Shown: positions 1 to 9,560, counted from the stretch's first letter. The stretch is 64,000 nucleotides of DNA from Mesorhizobium sp. B2-4-15 (GCF_006658505.1 NZ_VFUZ01000022.1:1-64000); one strand, 5' to 3'. Notes: generated by a model from the sequence alone, not told the origin. A program made the numbers and translations.

Positions 1-61
1 AACCGACCAGAGCTTCGCAGCCATCATCCTTCTCGCAGCCGCCGTCATCAACTCGCGATGA
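1..61 (+). pseudogene. C-terminal end of an IS5-like transposase (cut by window edge)
   Basis: The first 61 bases read in one frame as the last 19 residues of a protein ending SFAAIILLAAAVINSR followed by TGA. From memory this tail is typical of IS5-group transposases in rhizobia, whose C-terminal helix is rich in Ala, Leu and Ile. Only the end is visible, so whether the element is intact cannot be judged. No terminal inverted repeat could be recognised downstream before the palindromic repeat at 75. Confidence 0.5.
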
Positions 62-74
62 ATCTCAACAAGCC

Positions 75-160
75 TTAAAGCGCGTCGCGTCGAAACGGAT
101 TCATGCGACGCGCTTTAGGTCTTTGTTGATGCATGTCGTTCTCCCAAAACCGAGGTCACT
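75..160. repeat. Rhizobial intergenic palindromic repeat, family C, copy 1
   Basis: A 12-bp perfect stem (AAAGCGCGTCGC at 77-88 with GCGACGCGCTTT at 105-116) encloses a short loop and is followed by an arm containing CCCAAAACCGAGGTCACT. The same ~85-bp unit occurs in the opposite orientation at 1564-1652, so two copies flank the methyltransferase and GFA genes. Repeats of this look are common between genes in Mesorhizobium. It may also terminate the transposase or methyltransferase transcripts. Confidence 0.75.
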
Positions 161-175
161 TTTGGGGGACTTGCT

Positions 176-988
176 TCAAACCACAGCCATGATCACATGT
201 GCCTGAATTTTGGCGGCAACCTCGCCGCTGCCATGTCTGTCCGCAATCGCGGATGCGGCATAATCCGTTGCAGCGTCCAGTTTCCCCGGATCCCTGGCCT
301 CGATTTCGGTGCGAAGAACAGTTCCCTGGCAATAGGCAACGGCCGGAAGGCGCGGCGAGGATGCACGGCTTTGTTCGGCTCTCGTCTCGATCACCACTTG
401 GGAAAAACCGGCGTCCTCCAGCTCACTGCGGATGAGTGCCTTATCGTGGTAGCCGTGTGGCGTGCGTGCCAGAAAGCGCGGCGGATCGTCGGGAAAAATC
501 CCTGCCAGCGCATTGGTGACATCATCGGCAAACACATTCTCCTCGATGCGATCCCAGACATTGAACAGAAAATACCCACCGGGCTTCAGGACCCGCTTGG
601 CCTCGCGATAGGCAGACAGGCGGTTGGGGAAGAACATCGCGCCGAACTGGCAACAGACGAGATCGAAAGCCGCATTTTCAAACGGCAGCGCCAGCGCATC
701 GGCCTGGCGCCAGTGGATACGGCCGTCGGGAGCCTGTCGCGAAGCGGCATAGTCTAGCATCGGCTGGTTGAGGTCGGTCACGACATAGCTCGCGCCAGGG
801 GGCAGTTTTGGCGCCAATGCGCGGGTGACGACCCCGGTGCCCGCCGCGACTTCCAGAACGGCGCTGGGTGACAAGGAGGCCGCTCGTCGTGCAAGGTCCG
901 TGGCGAACGGCTCGAAAATCAACGGCACCATGTAGCGGTCGTAGTTTTCCGGAATCGAGCCGGAAAAGAGCTTGTCGGCTTCGTGCAT
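176..988 (-). CDS. SAM-dependent class I methyltransferase (UbiE/COQ5-like)
   Basis: This 270-residue protein has the class I methyltransferase signature. Motif I is LEVAAGTGVVTRAL (SAM-binding Gly-rich loop), followed by an acidic loop VVTDLNQPML, the post-II motif FENAAFDLVCCQFGAMFF and motif III RVLKPGGYFLFNVWD. The substrate cannot be told; this subgroup usually carries generic methyltransferase annotation. A GTG lies three codons upstream (997), but the ATG at 988 matches the usual N-terminus of the family, which then runs ADKLFSGSIPENYDRY. It is transcribed alone, leftward, between two inverted copies of a palindromic repeat. Family assignment is firm, substrate unknown. Confidence 0.85.
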   Translation of the reverse strand: MHEADKLFSGSIPENYDRYMVPLIFEPFATDLARRAASLSPSAVLEVAAGTGVVTRALAPKLPPGASYVVTDLNQPMLDYAASRQAPDGRIHWRQADALALPFENAAFDLVCCQFGAMFFPNRLSAYREAKRVLKPGGYFLFNVWDRIEENVFADDVTNALAGIFPDDPPRFLARTPHGYHDKALIRSELEDAGFSQVVIETRAEQSRASSPRLPAVAYCQGTVLRTEIEARDPGKLDAATDYAASAIADRHGSGEVAAKIQAHVIMAVV

Positions 989-1067
989 GACGATCACCCA
1001 CCATGTCTATGGCGCACAGCCTAGCACATGCTTGCAGGTCCTTGGACACGATTTCCGAAAAGAGCGG

Positions 1068-1472
1068 CTACCGCTCTTCCGCGATCGTGGTGACCTTGAA
1101 TTCCGGCAGCCAGTGCAGGGCCGAGCGATGCCATATCTGTTGTGTCGGGACGAGATCCTCGCGTTGCCGCGCGGTTCCCGCCCTGATCCCATACACCTTC
1201 GGACCGTCGCCGACCGACGTCGCGTAAAGATGCGAACCGCAGTCGCCGCAAAAGGCCTGGGCGCGCTTGGCGCCACTTGCTCCGGTCTTGATATAGATTC
1301 TTGGCTTGCCCCGAGTGATCCGGTAGTGATCCTCGGGTGCGGGAACGGTGACGCGAAAGGCGGTCCCGGTCAGTTGCTGGCAGTCCGTGCAGTGGCAGAT
1401 CGAGGTCTTCTCCGGGTCGACCTCCGCTTCATAGGTGATGGCGCCGCAATGGCACCCGCCGTCGATCCTCAT
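1068..1472 (-). CDS. GFA-family zinc protein (glutathione-dependent formaldehyde-activating enzyme/CENP-V fold)
   Basis: A 134-residue protein with the three cysteine clusters of the GFA domain: CHCGA near the N-terminus, CHCTDCQQ around residue 27 and CGDCGS around residue 78. In the family these bind structural and catalytic zinc. The founding member condenses formaldehyde with glutathione, but most short homologues, including this one, have no tested substrate. The ATG at 1472 is chosen because a strong GGAGGAGC Shine-Dalgarno sits six bases before it; an in-frame upstream start at 1493 has none. It reads leftward, about 80 bp upstream of the methyltransferase gene, and may share its transcript. 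Confidence 0.85.
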   Translation of the reverse strand: MRIDGGCHCGAITYEAEVDPEKTSICHCTDCQQLTGTAFRVTVPAPEDHYRITRGKPRIYIKTGASGAKRAQAFCGDCGSHLYATSVGDGPKVYGIRAGTARQREDLVPTQQIWHRSALHWLPEFKVTTIAEER

Positions 1473-1563
1473 CGTTGCTCCTCCAAAATTCATCCACTGA
1501 TCTTAGCGGAGCAGGGCGGTGGGGCAACGGCGGAATGCTGGTGTAAGGCCAATGTCGCCCAGA

Positions 1564-1652
1564 ACTGACCTCGGCTTTGGGAGAACGACCAGGCATGAAA
1601 ACAAGGAATCTAAAGCGTGTCGCAGAATCCGTTTCCACGCGACGCGCTTTAG
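1564..1652. repeat. Rhizobial intergenic palindromic repeat, family C, copy 2 (inverted relative to copy 1)
   Basis: CTAAAGCGTGTCGC (1610-1623) pairs with GCGACGCGCTTTAG (1639-1652) with one G-T wobble. The preceding arm, ACTGACCTCGGCTTTGGGAG, matches the reverse complement of the arm in copy 1. It lies between the convergent-side ends of the GFA gene region and the CDF transporter stop, and could act as a transcription end for the CDF gene. Confidence 0.75.
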
Positions 1653-2602
1653 TCGGACGCGGATTCGATCACCTTGCGCCGCTGCTCCCAGGTGCCGGTG
1701 GTCTGCGGTTTGACGAACAGCCGCGTGATCTCCGGCATCTCCTTCTTCAGCCGCGCCTCGATGCGTTCGACACAGGCTTCGATCTCGGGTGCGGTCAGAT
1801 GGTCCTCGAACTCGATGCTGAGGCCAGCCACGATCTCTTCCGGCCCCATGTGGACGGTCAGGACTCCGTTCGCCCGTTGCACCGCCTGGTCCTGCTGGAC
1901 GATCTCCAGCACGCGTCTCTGCACTTCGGGTGAAGCCGGCTCGCCGATGAGCAGCCCCTTGCTTTCACGGGCCAGGAAAATCGCCGTCGCGCCGAGGATA
2001 AGCGCGATGCCGATCGAAGCCACGCCGTCGAGTTCCGGCATCTCCAGCAGCTCCGCCGCCAATATGCCGGCAAAGGCGACGGTCAGGCCGAGAAGGGCAG
2101 CGCTGTCCTCGAACAGAACGGTATAGACGCTCGGATCCTTGCTCGATTGCGCGGCCTCCAGCCAGCCTTCTCCGCCCTTGTGCCGGCGAAATTCCCTCAG
2201 CGCCACCAGCCAGGAGGTGCCCTCGAACAGGAAGGACAGGCCGAGAACGATATAGTTCACCTTGACGTTGGCGGCAGGCTCGGGCGCCATGATGTGGATG
2301 ATGCCCTCGTAGAGCGAAACGCCGGCGCCCAGCGCGAAGACGAGAAGAGCGACGATGAAGCTCCAGAAATAGAGCTCGCGGCCATGTCCGAGCGGATGCG
2401 TGCGGTCGGCCGGGCGCGCGGCACGGTGCATGCCGTAGAGCAGGAGGCCGCCATTGCCGGTATCGACCAGTGAATGGACGCCTTCCGATAGCATCGCCGA
2501 ACTGCCGGTGAAGAAGGCGGCGCCGAATTTGGTCAGCGCGATGGCCAGATTGCCGGCCAGCGCCGCATAGATGACCGTTTTTGAGCCGCCGTGCCCGGCC
2601 AT
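1649..2602 (-). CDS. Cation diffusion facilitator (CDF) family metal exporter
   Basis: A 317-residue inner-membrane protein with the CDF layout: about six transmembrane segments in the first 200 residues and a cytosolic ferredoxin-like C-terminal domain of about 90 residues. The metal-site signature SEGVHSLVDTGN lies in TM2, with HPLGHGRE in the TM2-TM3 loop, and a second polar pair lies in TM5. CDF proteins export Zn, Co, Fe or Mn in exchange for protons; the metal cannot be read from sequence. GAGGAAACG just before the ATG is a good ribosome site. It stands alone and its stop overlaps the family C palindrome. Confidence 0.9.
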   Translation of the reverse strand: MAGHGGSKTVIYAALAGNLAIALTKFGAAFFTGSSAMLSEGVHSLVDTGNGGLLLYGMHRAARPADRTHPLGHGRELYFWSFIVALLVFALGAGVSLYEGIIHIMAPEPAANVKVNYIVLGLSFLFEGTSWLVALREFRRHKGGEGWLEAAQSSKDPSVYTVLFEDSAALLGLTVAFAGILAAELLEMPELDGVASIGIALILGATAIFLARESKGLLIGEPASPEVQRRVLEIVQQDQAVQRANGVLTVHMGPEEIVAGLSIEFEDHLTAPEIEACVERIEARLKKEMPEITRLFVKPQTTGTWEQRRKVIESASD

Positions 2603-2820
2603 CGTTTCCTCGCGGTTGCCGATGCCTGAGCTTAGCTCCCCGTCCGCCGAAGCTCCACACTATCCTGAACGCACGAACAGCCGATGCGTTCAGGCCGCCC
2701 GTCGCCGGGCCTCTCAAACCGGTTGACAGGCATCCGCGGGGCGCAAGGCCGCAAACAGCCCTCTTGCTTAGAGGCGTTTCTCTTGTTTCACTTCACTTCC
2801 CACAATTGGAGGAACGAATC

Positions 2821-2946
2821 ATGGCTAAAGGTGCGATGAAGGCGGGCAAGGAAGCCCGCAAGCCGAAAAAGGACGCCAAGAAACCCGCAGCCGCTCCGGC
2901 CCTCAAGGCGCCGCCGGTCAAGGCGATGCGGATCAAGGAAAAGTAG
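2821..2946 (+). CDS. Very small lysine/alanine/proline-rich conserved protein
   Basis: A 41-residue product, MAKGAMKAGKEARKPKKDAK..., nearly one third lysine or arginine and with no hydrophobic segment. A textbook Shine-Dalgarno (GGAGG, eight bases before the ATG) and an orderly stop argue it is translated. Short basic proteins beginning MAKG.M...KEAKKPKK are, from memory, widespread in alpha- and betaproteobacteria without known function. The charge suggests contact with nucleic acid, but that is inference. It lies about 95 bp upstream of the guanidine-II riboswitch and is a separate unit. Confidence 0.7.
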   Translation: MAKGAMKAGKEARKPKKDAKKPAAAPALKAPPVKAMRIKEK

Positions 2947-3041
2947 GTCTCGGCCAGCCGGCGCGGCGAGATCTCGCCGGCGGTATTCGACGATGCCGCC
3001 GGGCAGATGTTGATCGGGCGTCTGGACAACCCTATGTTTCC

Positions 3042-3094
3042 GGCGCGGGGACGACCCCGCGCCTCTCCGAAAATTCGGTCGGGACGACCCGCCC
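3042..3094 (+). ncRNA. Guanidine-II (mini-ykkC) riboswitch
   Basis: Two consecutive GC-rich hairpins both display an ACGA tetraloop. The first is a 9-bp stem GGCGCGGGG-ACGA-CCCCGCGCC (3042-3063); the second is GGTCGGG-ACGA-CCCGCCC (3077-3094) with one mismatch; 13 bases separate them. Paired stems with ACGR loops are the defining features of the guanidine-II class, which typically exposes the ribosome-binding site of the downstream gene when guanidinium is bound. The next gene is the SMR exporter sugE/gdx (start 3161, ribosome site GGAGGG at 3149-3154), the classic target. Confidence 0.9.
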
Positions 3095-3160
3095 ATTGTT
3101 TGATTGAGCATCCGAGGCAGGACTCTGTTTCCCGCCTAGTGCTCTGATGGAGGGTCTCCG

Positions 3161-3475
3161 ATGTCCTGGACTTTTCTGTTTTTCGCCGGCCTGTTCGAAA
3201 TCGGTTGGGCGATCGGCCTCAAATACACCGACGGCTTCACCAGGCTCGTTCCGACCGTGCTCACGGTCGCGTCGATGATCGTCAGCCTCACCCTACTCGG
3301 CCTGGCGCTGAAGGCGCTGCCCGTCGGCACCGCCTATGCGGTGTGGACCGGCATCGGCACCGTCGGCACGGCGCTGCTCGGCATCTGGCTGCTCGGCGAG
3401 CCGGCCACCGCGATCCGGCTCGCCTGCATCGCGCTGATCGTCTGCGGCATCATGGGGCTGAAATTCGCGGCCTGA
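3161..3475 (+). CDS. sugE: SugE/Gdx small multidrug resistance exporter, predicted guanidinium exporter
   Basis: A 104-residue, four-helix SMR protein of the SugE/Gdx branch. The membrane-embedded acidic residue that carries the coupled substrate and protons is Glu13 ([18 protein letters not shown]). The [15 protein letters not shown] segment in TM3 and the GEP turn before TM4 are family-typical, and length is normal. Family members work as antiparallel dimers exporting guanidinium in exchange for protons. The guanidine-II riboswitch directly upstream supports guanidinium rather than quaternary ammonium as the physiological substrate. It is a single-gene unit ending in a bidirectional hairpin. 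Confidence 0.93.
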   Translation: MSWTFLFFAGLFEIGWAIGLKYTDGFTRLVPTVLTVASMIVSLTLLGLALKALPVGTAYAVWTGIGTVGTALLGIWLLGEPATAIRLACIALIVCGIMGLKFAA

Positions 3476-3556
3476 GGGTGTTCCCTCGCCTCAGGGCCTG
3501 GCTCGAAAGTGAACTCGCCTGACATAGATGCCGGGCGACAGGATCGACAAACGCGA

Positions 3557-3586
3557 AAAAGGGCCGCGCCGTGGCGCGTCCCTTTT
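3557..3586. terminator. Bidirectional terminator between sugE and the DUF6481 gene
   Basis: AAAAGGG (3557-3563) pairs with CCCTTTT (3580-3586) and CGCGCC (3565-3570) with GGCGCG (3573-3578), with one C-T mismatch. The A-run on one side and T-run on the other suit Rho-independent termination of both convergent genes. Confidence 0.65.
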
Positions 3587-3613
3587 CCAGTGTACCTCGA
3601 GGCGATGCCGCGC

Positions 3614-4048
3614 TTAGCGGCCGGTAAAGCCGGGGGGGGCCCTGCCGGTGCGCGCCTTGCGCGCCGCGTAACGCGCGTCGCGCTTGGCCTTGCGTTCGGC
3701 CTCGTCGGCGAGCAGCCGGGCGATGCGCTCGGTCTCCTCGGCTTCGCGGATCTTCGCTTCAGCCGCGGCGGCTTCCTCGGCGGCGATGCGCGCCGCTTCG
3801 GCCGTGGCCTCGCGTTCAGCCTTCTCGGCCGCTTCGCGCGCCAGCTTTTCCTGCTTCAGCCGGGCCTTCTCGGCCTCACGTATTTCACGGGCCGCAAGGA
3901 TCGCCTTGCGTTCGGCCTGTCGCGCCAGCACCGCGGGATCGTCTGCTGCCGGCTTTGACTTGAAGCGCTCCAGAAGCGCCTTCTTTGCCTCGTTCGCGGC
4001 ATTGCGCCGCTCGAAAATATCTTTTTCCCTGTAGATAGCCAAGTCCAC
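3614..4048 (-). CDS. DUF6481 family protein, charged alanine-rich helix
   Basis: A 144-residue protein that is almost one long helix of Ala, Glu, Lys and Arg (residues about 15-130), starting MDLAIYREKDIFERR and ending RAPPGFTGR. It resembles the DUF6481 proteins found across Rhizobiales, whose role is unknown; the heptad-like charge pattern suggests a coiled coil or an extended single helix. The start is GTG at 4048. A purine-rich site AGGGAA abuts it directly, so a TTG two codons downstream (4042), seven bases from that site, is an alternative. It converges on sugE and shares its terminator. Confidence 0.7.
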   Translation of the reverse strand: MDLAIYREKDIFERRNAANEAKKALLERFKSKPAADDPAVLARQAERKAILAAREIREAEKARLKQEKLAREAAEKAEREATAEAARIAAEEAAAAEAKIREAEETERIARLLADEAERKAKRDARYAARKARTGRAPPGFTGR

Positions 4049-4320
4049 TTCCCTGAAGTCAATTCGCGAGGCTTACATACGCGCGAAAACCGAGAGTTCA
4101 AGCGCCAAATCGGTATGGCAGCCATGAATTTCTGGGCTGTTGCGCGCGGGAGACGCCTTTCCTTCGGAAATCGGCATGCACTGTTCATCGTCCGCCCTCT
4201 GGCGACGGGGCTGGCGGATCGCTACCTCTGAAGCGAAACGGAAAGCGGCGCGGTGGTTCTCTTCCCACGCCGCTTGCACTCTCGCGAACTCCGAATTCGC
4301 CGAACCAGGATGACATTGAC

Positions 4321-5382
4321 ATGGAACTCGGTCTTTACACTTTTGCCGACGTCAGTCCGCAGTCCGGCCCGGGCGCCATCGGACCACATGAGCGCTTGCG
4401 CAATCTGATCGAGGAGGTCGAACTGGCCGACCAGGTCGGTCTCGACGTATTTGGTCTTGGTGAGCATCACCGGCCAGATTATGCCACGTCCGCGCCGGTC
4501 GTCGCCTTGGCGGCGGCTGCCGAGCACTCCAAACGCATCAAGCTCACCAGCGCTGTCACGGTGCTGTCTTCCGATGATCCGGTGCGCGTCTTCCAGCAAT
4601 TTGCCACGCTCGATCTTCTCTCGGGCGGCCGCGCCGAGATCATGGCCGGGCGCGGTTCGTTCATCGAATCCTTCCCGCTGTTCGGCTACAATCTGGAGGA
4701 TTACGACGAGCTCTTCGCCGAAAAGCTCGATCTGCTGCTTGCCATCCGCGATCAGGTGAAGGTCACCTGGTCCGGCAATCTGCGCGCGCCGATCAACGAT
4801 CGCGGCGTCTACCCACGGCCCTTTCAGGACAAGTTGCCCGTGTGGATCGCCATCGGCGGCACGCCGCAGTCCGCCGCGCGCGCGGGCGCGCTCGGCCTGC
4901 CCCTGGCGCTTGCCATCATCGGTGGCGAGCCGGCGCGGTTCGCGCCGCTGTTCGACCTCTACCGTGAGGCTGCCAGGCGTGCCGGCAGTGATCCGGCGGG
5001 CCTTGCCACCAGCATCAACGTGCATGGCTTCGTCGCGGACACGACCGAGCAGGCGGCCGATGATTTTTACGGTCCGCAGGCCGAAGTCATGAACCGCATC
5101 GGCCGCGAGCGCGGCTGGGGCCCGACATCGCGGGCGCATTTCGACCAGTCGCGCGGAACGAACGGCGCGCTTTTCGTCGGCAATCCCGAGCAGGTAGCCG
5201 AGAAAATCGTCGCCCAGCACAAGATCTTCAACAATGACCGCTTCTTGTTGCAGATGGCGATCGGCACCATGCCGCATGCCAAGATCATGAAGGCGATCGA
5301 GCTCTACGGCACCAGGGTGGCGCCAATCGTGCGCAAGGAAACGGCGAAATCAACGCCGGCGGTGGCGTCGCCCGTCGCCTGA
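4321..5382 (+). CDS. LLM-class flavin-dependent oxidoreductase (luciferase-like fold)
   Basis: A 353-residue bacterial-luciferase-like monooxygenase. Family features are the N-terminal strand [13 protein letters not shown], the [16 protein letters not shown] motif, [22 protein letters not shown] and a glycine-rich flavin/phosphate region [19 protein letters not shown]. The C-terminal part carries QVAEKIVAQ, usual for FMN-using members of the group. These enzymes oxidise a substrate with O2 and reduced FMN supplied by a separate reductase; the substrate here is unknown. It is monocistronic, with 270 bp of featureless sequence upstream that must hold its promoter. Confidence 0.88.
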   Translation: MELGLYTFADVSPQSGPGAIGPHERLRNLIEEVELADQVGLDVFGLGEHHRPDYATSAPVVALAAAAEHSKRIKLTSAVTVLSSDDPVRVFQQFATLDLLSGGRAEIMAGRGSFIESFPLFGYNLEDYDELFAEKLDLLLAIRDQVKVTWSGNLRAPINDRGVYPRPFQDKLPVWIAIGGTPQSAARAGALGLPLALAIIGGEPARFAPLFDLYREAARRAGSDPAGLATSINVHGFVADTTEQAADDFYGPQAEVMNRIGRERGWGPTSRAHFDQSRGTNGALFVGNPEQVAEKIVAQHKIFNNDRFLLQMAIGTMPHAKIMKAIELYGTRVAPIVRKETAKSTPAVASPVA

Positions 5383-5550
5383 ACCCGCCAACTCTCGCCC
5401 GGGTGGCGCCCCGCTTCGCTTGGACCCTACGCGGTTGTCGCGCGACGATCTCGCGGCCATCCGAAGCCGGCTTATGGAACCTTGCCCGCAACTCCGCGTT
5501 TTGGCAGCGCCCGCCATGCGTCCATTGCCGGGTGGCAGGCAAGGGGAAAT

Positions 5551-6720
5551 ATGAAGACCGAGTCCGCCGCTTCGGGCGCAGGCACAGCCGCATCAGATGA
5601 TCCGCGCGTCGAGGCCCGCGCCGACACGCATCTGATGCGATCGCTGCTTGTCGGCATCTTCATTTTCATGACCGTCTATGCGCTTTATTTCGCCCGCGCC
5701 TTCTTCATGCCCGTCATTCTGGCCTTCCTGCTGGCGCTGACGCTGACGCCGATCGTCCGGCTTTTGCGCAAGCACGGCATTCCCGAGGTGGCCTCGGCGA
5801 CCCTTCTGGTGCTGCTCTCGATCTGCGTCTTCGCCAGCGCCGGTTACCTGCTGTCCAGCCCGATCATCGACCTCATCAACAACACCTCGTCCATCGGTCA
5901 GCAACTGGCCGAACGGCTGGCGCAGTTGCGCCGTCCATTCGAAAAAGTCATGCAGATCTCGCATCAGATCGAGCAATTGACCGAGACTTCCCAGGAACCC
6001 GACATACAAAAGGTCGCGGTCGCCCAGTCCGGCATTCTGTCGTCCGCCGCCAGCAACATCCTGTCGGCGGGAACCAGCCTCACCATCATCTTCGTCCTGT
6101 CGTTGTTCCTGCTCGCCTCGGGGACCATGTTCTACGAGAAGATCATCCAGTCTTTCGCCAGCCTCACCGAGAAGAAGCGGGCGCTGCGCGTCGTCTATGA
6201 CGTCGAGCGCGAAATCTCGCACTATCTGCTCACCGTCACCATCATCAACGGGGGTCTCGGCACCGTCATCGGCCTTGGCCTGTGGGCACTCGGCATGCCC
6301 AACCCGCTGGTCTGGGGCGTCGCGGCGGCGCTGCTCAACTTCCTGCCCTATGTCGGTGCGCTGCTGACCATCGTGCTGGTCGCGGTGATGGCGCTGATCA
6401 GCTTCGACAGCATTTCCTACGCGCTTCTGGCGCCGGCCTTCGTGCTGCTCTGCGACATCGTCGAAGGCCAGTTCGTGACGCCGATGGTGGTCGGCCGGCG
6501 TCTGGAGATCAACGCGGTGGCGATCTTCATCGCGATTGCCTTCTGGTCGTGGCTGTGGGGCTTCGTTGGCGCCCTGATGGCTGTACCGCTGCTGGTGGTC
6601 ATCAAGGTGTTCTGCGATCATTTCGAGGGGCTCGGTCATGTCGGCAATTTTCTCGCCGCGCAACAGACCGCCGTGGTGGAGGACGAACCCGAGGAGGAGG
6701 ACAGCAAGGCCGCTGCATGA
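5551..6720 (+). CDS. AI-2E family (DUF20/PerM-like) transporter
   Basis: A 389-residue membrane protein with the AI-2E/PerM arrangement: two helices near the N-terminus (residues about 25-75), a third, a long soluble loop (residues about 105-160) and a C-terminal block of four or five helices with the conserved stretch NPLVWGVAAALLNFLPYVG and the VVGRRLEINAVAIF motif. Family members have been linked to AI-2 export or Na+/H+ antiport; the substrate is open. The ATG at 5551 is chosen over an in-frame start at 5482 because AGGGG lies just before it and homologues start near there. The last residues are a run of Asp and Glu. Confidence 0.85.
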   Translation: MKTESAASGAGTAASDDPRVEARADTHLMRSLLVGIFIFMTVYALYFARAFFMPVILAFLLALTLTPIVRLLRKHGIPEVASATLLVLLSICVFASAGYLLSSPIIDLINNTSSIGQQLAERLAQLRRPFEKVMQISHQIEQLTETSQEPDIQKVAVAQSGILSSAASNILSAGTSLTIIFVLSLFLLASGTMFYEKIIQSFASLTEKKRALRVVYDVEREISHYLLTVTIINGGLGTVIGLGLWALGMPNPLVWGVAAALLNFLPYVGALLTIVLVAVMALISFDSISYALLAPAFVLLCDIVEGQFVTPMVVGRRLEINAVAIFIAIAFWSWLWGFVGALMAVPLLVVIKVFCDHFEGLGHVGNFLAAQQTAVVEDEPEEEDSKAAA

Positions 6721-6791
6721 GCGGCACGCTGTGTTTGCGGCATCCTGACTGAATGCCTATATCCGCTCTGACAATGGCCGGTGCCCTTCCG

Positions 6792-7621
6792 ATGAGTGAT
6801 GTTTCCTTCGACCTCGACGCCTATTTCGCACGCATCGGCCATGCCGGGTCCAGGGATGTCTCGCTGGACACGTTGAAGACGCTCCATTTCCTCCACCCGC
6901 AGGCAATCCCCTTCGAGAACATCGATCCGTTTCTTGGCCGCCCGGTCCGTCTGGATCTTGCAGCGCTGCAGGACAAGATCGTCGTTGGCGGGCGCGGCGG
7001 CTATTGTTTCGAGCACAATCTCCTCTTCATGCATGCCCTGAAGGCGCTGGGTTTCGAGGTCGGCGGGCTAGCGGCGCGCGTGCTCTGGGGTCAGAACGAG
7101 GACGCCATCACGGCGCGCGGCCATATGCTTTTGCGGGTCCAGCTTGCTGGCAAGACCTACATCGCCGATGTCGGCTTCGGTGGCCTGACCCTGACGGCGC
7201 CCCTGCTGCTGGATCACGGCACGGAACAGAAAACCCCGCATGAGACGTTCCGCATCGCCGAAGCGGACGATCATTTCCGATTGCAGGCCGCCATAGGCGG
7301 CGACTGGCGCTCGCTCTACCGCTTCGATCTGCAGCCGCAATACGAGGTCGACTATTCCGTCACCAACTACTTCCTGTCGACCAACCCGACATCGCATTTC
7401 CTCACCTCCGTCATGGCGGCGCGCGCCGCGCCCGACCGGCGTTTTGCGTTGCGCGGTGCCAAGCTGTCGATCCATCACATTGACGGCCGCAGCGAGCAGA
7501 AGGACATCGCCACCGCCGCCGAACTCGCCGACACGCTGGAAGGCCAGCTCGGCATCATCATTCCCGACCGCGCGGTCTTCGAGGCCAGGGTGCGCAAGAA
7601 GAAGATCGTGGAGACCTCTGC

Positions 7622-7625
<4 letters not shown>
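6792..7625 (+). CDS. nat: Arylamine N-acetyltransferase (NAT)
   Basis: A 277-residue NAT with the cysteine-protease-like triad: Cys in RGGYCFEHN, His in ARGHMLLRV and Asp in YIADVGFG. The enzyme moves an acetyl group from acetyl-CoA to arylamines, hydrazines or arylhydroxylamines, and rhizobial members can detoxify aromatic amines. The start at 6792 ([16 protein letters not shown]) is the usual NAT N-terminus; two in-frame ATGs upstream (6753, 6774) would add an untypical leader. Its stop overlaps the next gene by four bases (ATGA), so the two are translationally coupled. Confidence 0.93.
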
Positions 7626-8623
<998 letters not shown>

Positions 8624-8635
8624 CTCCTTGTTTTC

Positions 8636-8682
8636 GTGCAATTCCGGACGGGAGCAATTGCACTGTTTTCCCGGAATTGTTC
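8636..8682. repeat. Short rhizobial intergenic palindrome, family D
   Basis: GTGCAATT (8636-8643) can pair with AATTGCAC (8656-8663), or CAATTCCGG can pair with CCGGAATTG (8671-8679). The two hairpins share bases and exclude each other. From memory, sequence of the type AATTCCGGACGG...CCTGGAATTG is a frequent intergenic repeat in Mesorhizobium and Sinorhizobium. It lies between the LLM gene and the inositol-phosphatase-like gene. Confidence 0.6.
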
Positions 8683-8751
8683 TTGGACACTTTTGCGGAC
8701 GGCATTCTTTTGCTAAGGCGGGCCGTCTCCCTCAGGATCGAGCGTCGCCCC

Positions 8752-9540
8752 GTGAAAAATGACCATGACGCGCGAATGCAATTCGCCATCGAGCTGGCGC
8801 GTCGCGCGGGCGAACTTGGCCTCAAATATTTCCGCGATCTGGAAAGCCTGACCATCGAAAGCAAGGGCCATCAGGACCTGGTCTCGCAAGCCGACCGCGA
8901 GGTCGAACTGTTCATCCGCGCCGCCATTGCCGCCGACTATCCGCAAGACGGCATCGTCGGCGAGGAGCATGCCCCGGTCGACGGCGCGACAGGCTACGTC
9001 TGGGTGATCGACCCCATCGACGGTACCGCCAATTTCGTGCGCGGCATTCCGGCCTGGTGCGTGGTGATCGCCTGCGCCCGAGACGGAGAGACGGTTGTCG
9101 GCGTCATCCACGAGCCTTCGACCGGCGAGACGTTTCACGGAAAGCTCGGCGGCGGCGCCTTCGTCAACGGCAGGCCGATCAGGACGAGCCTGGCGACCAG
9201 CCTGGAGGAAGGGTCCGTGGGGGCCGGCTTCTCGAATCGGGCCGAGGCCGAGAACATCGCCGTGCTGATCAAGAAGATCCTCGCCGAAGGCGGCGTTTTC
9301 TTCCGCAACGCGTCCGGCGCCCTGATGCTTGCCTATGTGGCGTCGGGCCGGCTGCTTGGCTATGTGGAAGAACACATGAACGCTTGGGACTGTCTGGCTG
9401 GCATGCTGTTGATCGAGGAGGCCGGCGGCACGGTTCTGAAGGCGGATCCGAAGACGGTGCTGCGGAGCGGAACGCAGATCATCACGGGCGGCAAGGGCGT
9501 CTTTTCGAAGCTGCAGGCACTTTGTTCCGGCGTCTTCTAG
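8752..9540 (+). CDS. Inositol monophosphatase family protein
   Basis: An IMPase/CysQ-fold phosphatase of about 262 residues. The metal and phosphate motifs are present: GEEHAP (Glu70-type ligand), WVIDPIDGTANFVRG (the two Asp and Thr of the DPIDGT box) and WDCLAGMLLIEEAGG at the C-terminal end. Mg-dependent hydrolysis of inositol-1-phosphate, histidinol phosphate or a sugar phosphate is possible; the subtype cannot be fixed. The start is uncertain: GTG 8752 or ATG 8776 both fit, and an open TTG at 8677 lies inside the palindrome. It ends 20 bp before the convergent LacI regulator and may act on the sugar imported by the next operon. Confidence 0.88.
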   Translation: MKNDHDARMQFAIELARRAGELGLKYFRDLESLTIESKGHQDLVSQADREVELFIRAAIAADYPQDGIVGEEHAPVDGATGYVWVIDPIDGTANFVRGIPAWCVVIACARDGETVVGVIHEPSTGETFHGKLGGGAFVNGRPIRTSLATSLEEGSVGAGFSNRAEAENIAVLIKKILAEGGVFFRNASGALMLAYVASGRLLGYVEEHMNAWDCLAGMLLIEEAGGTVLKADPKTVLRSGTQIITGGKGVFSKLQALCSGVF

Positions 9541-9560
9541 CCCGATGCGCTGACGTTCGT

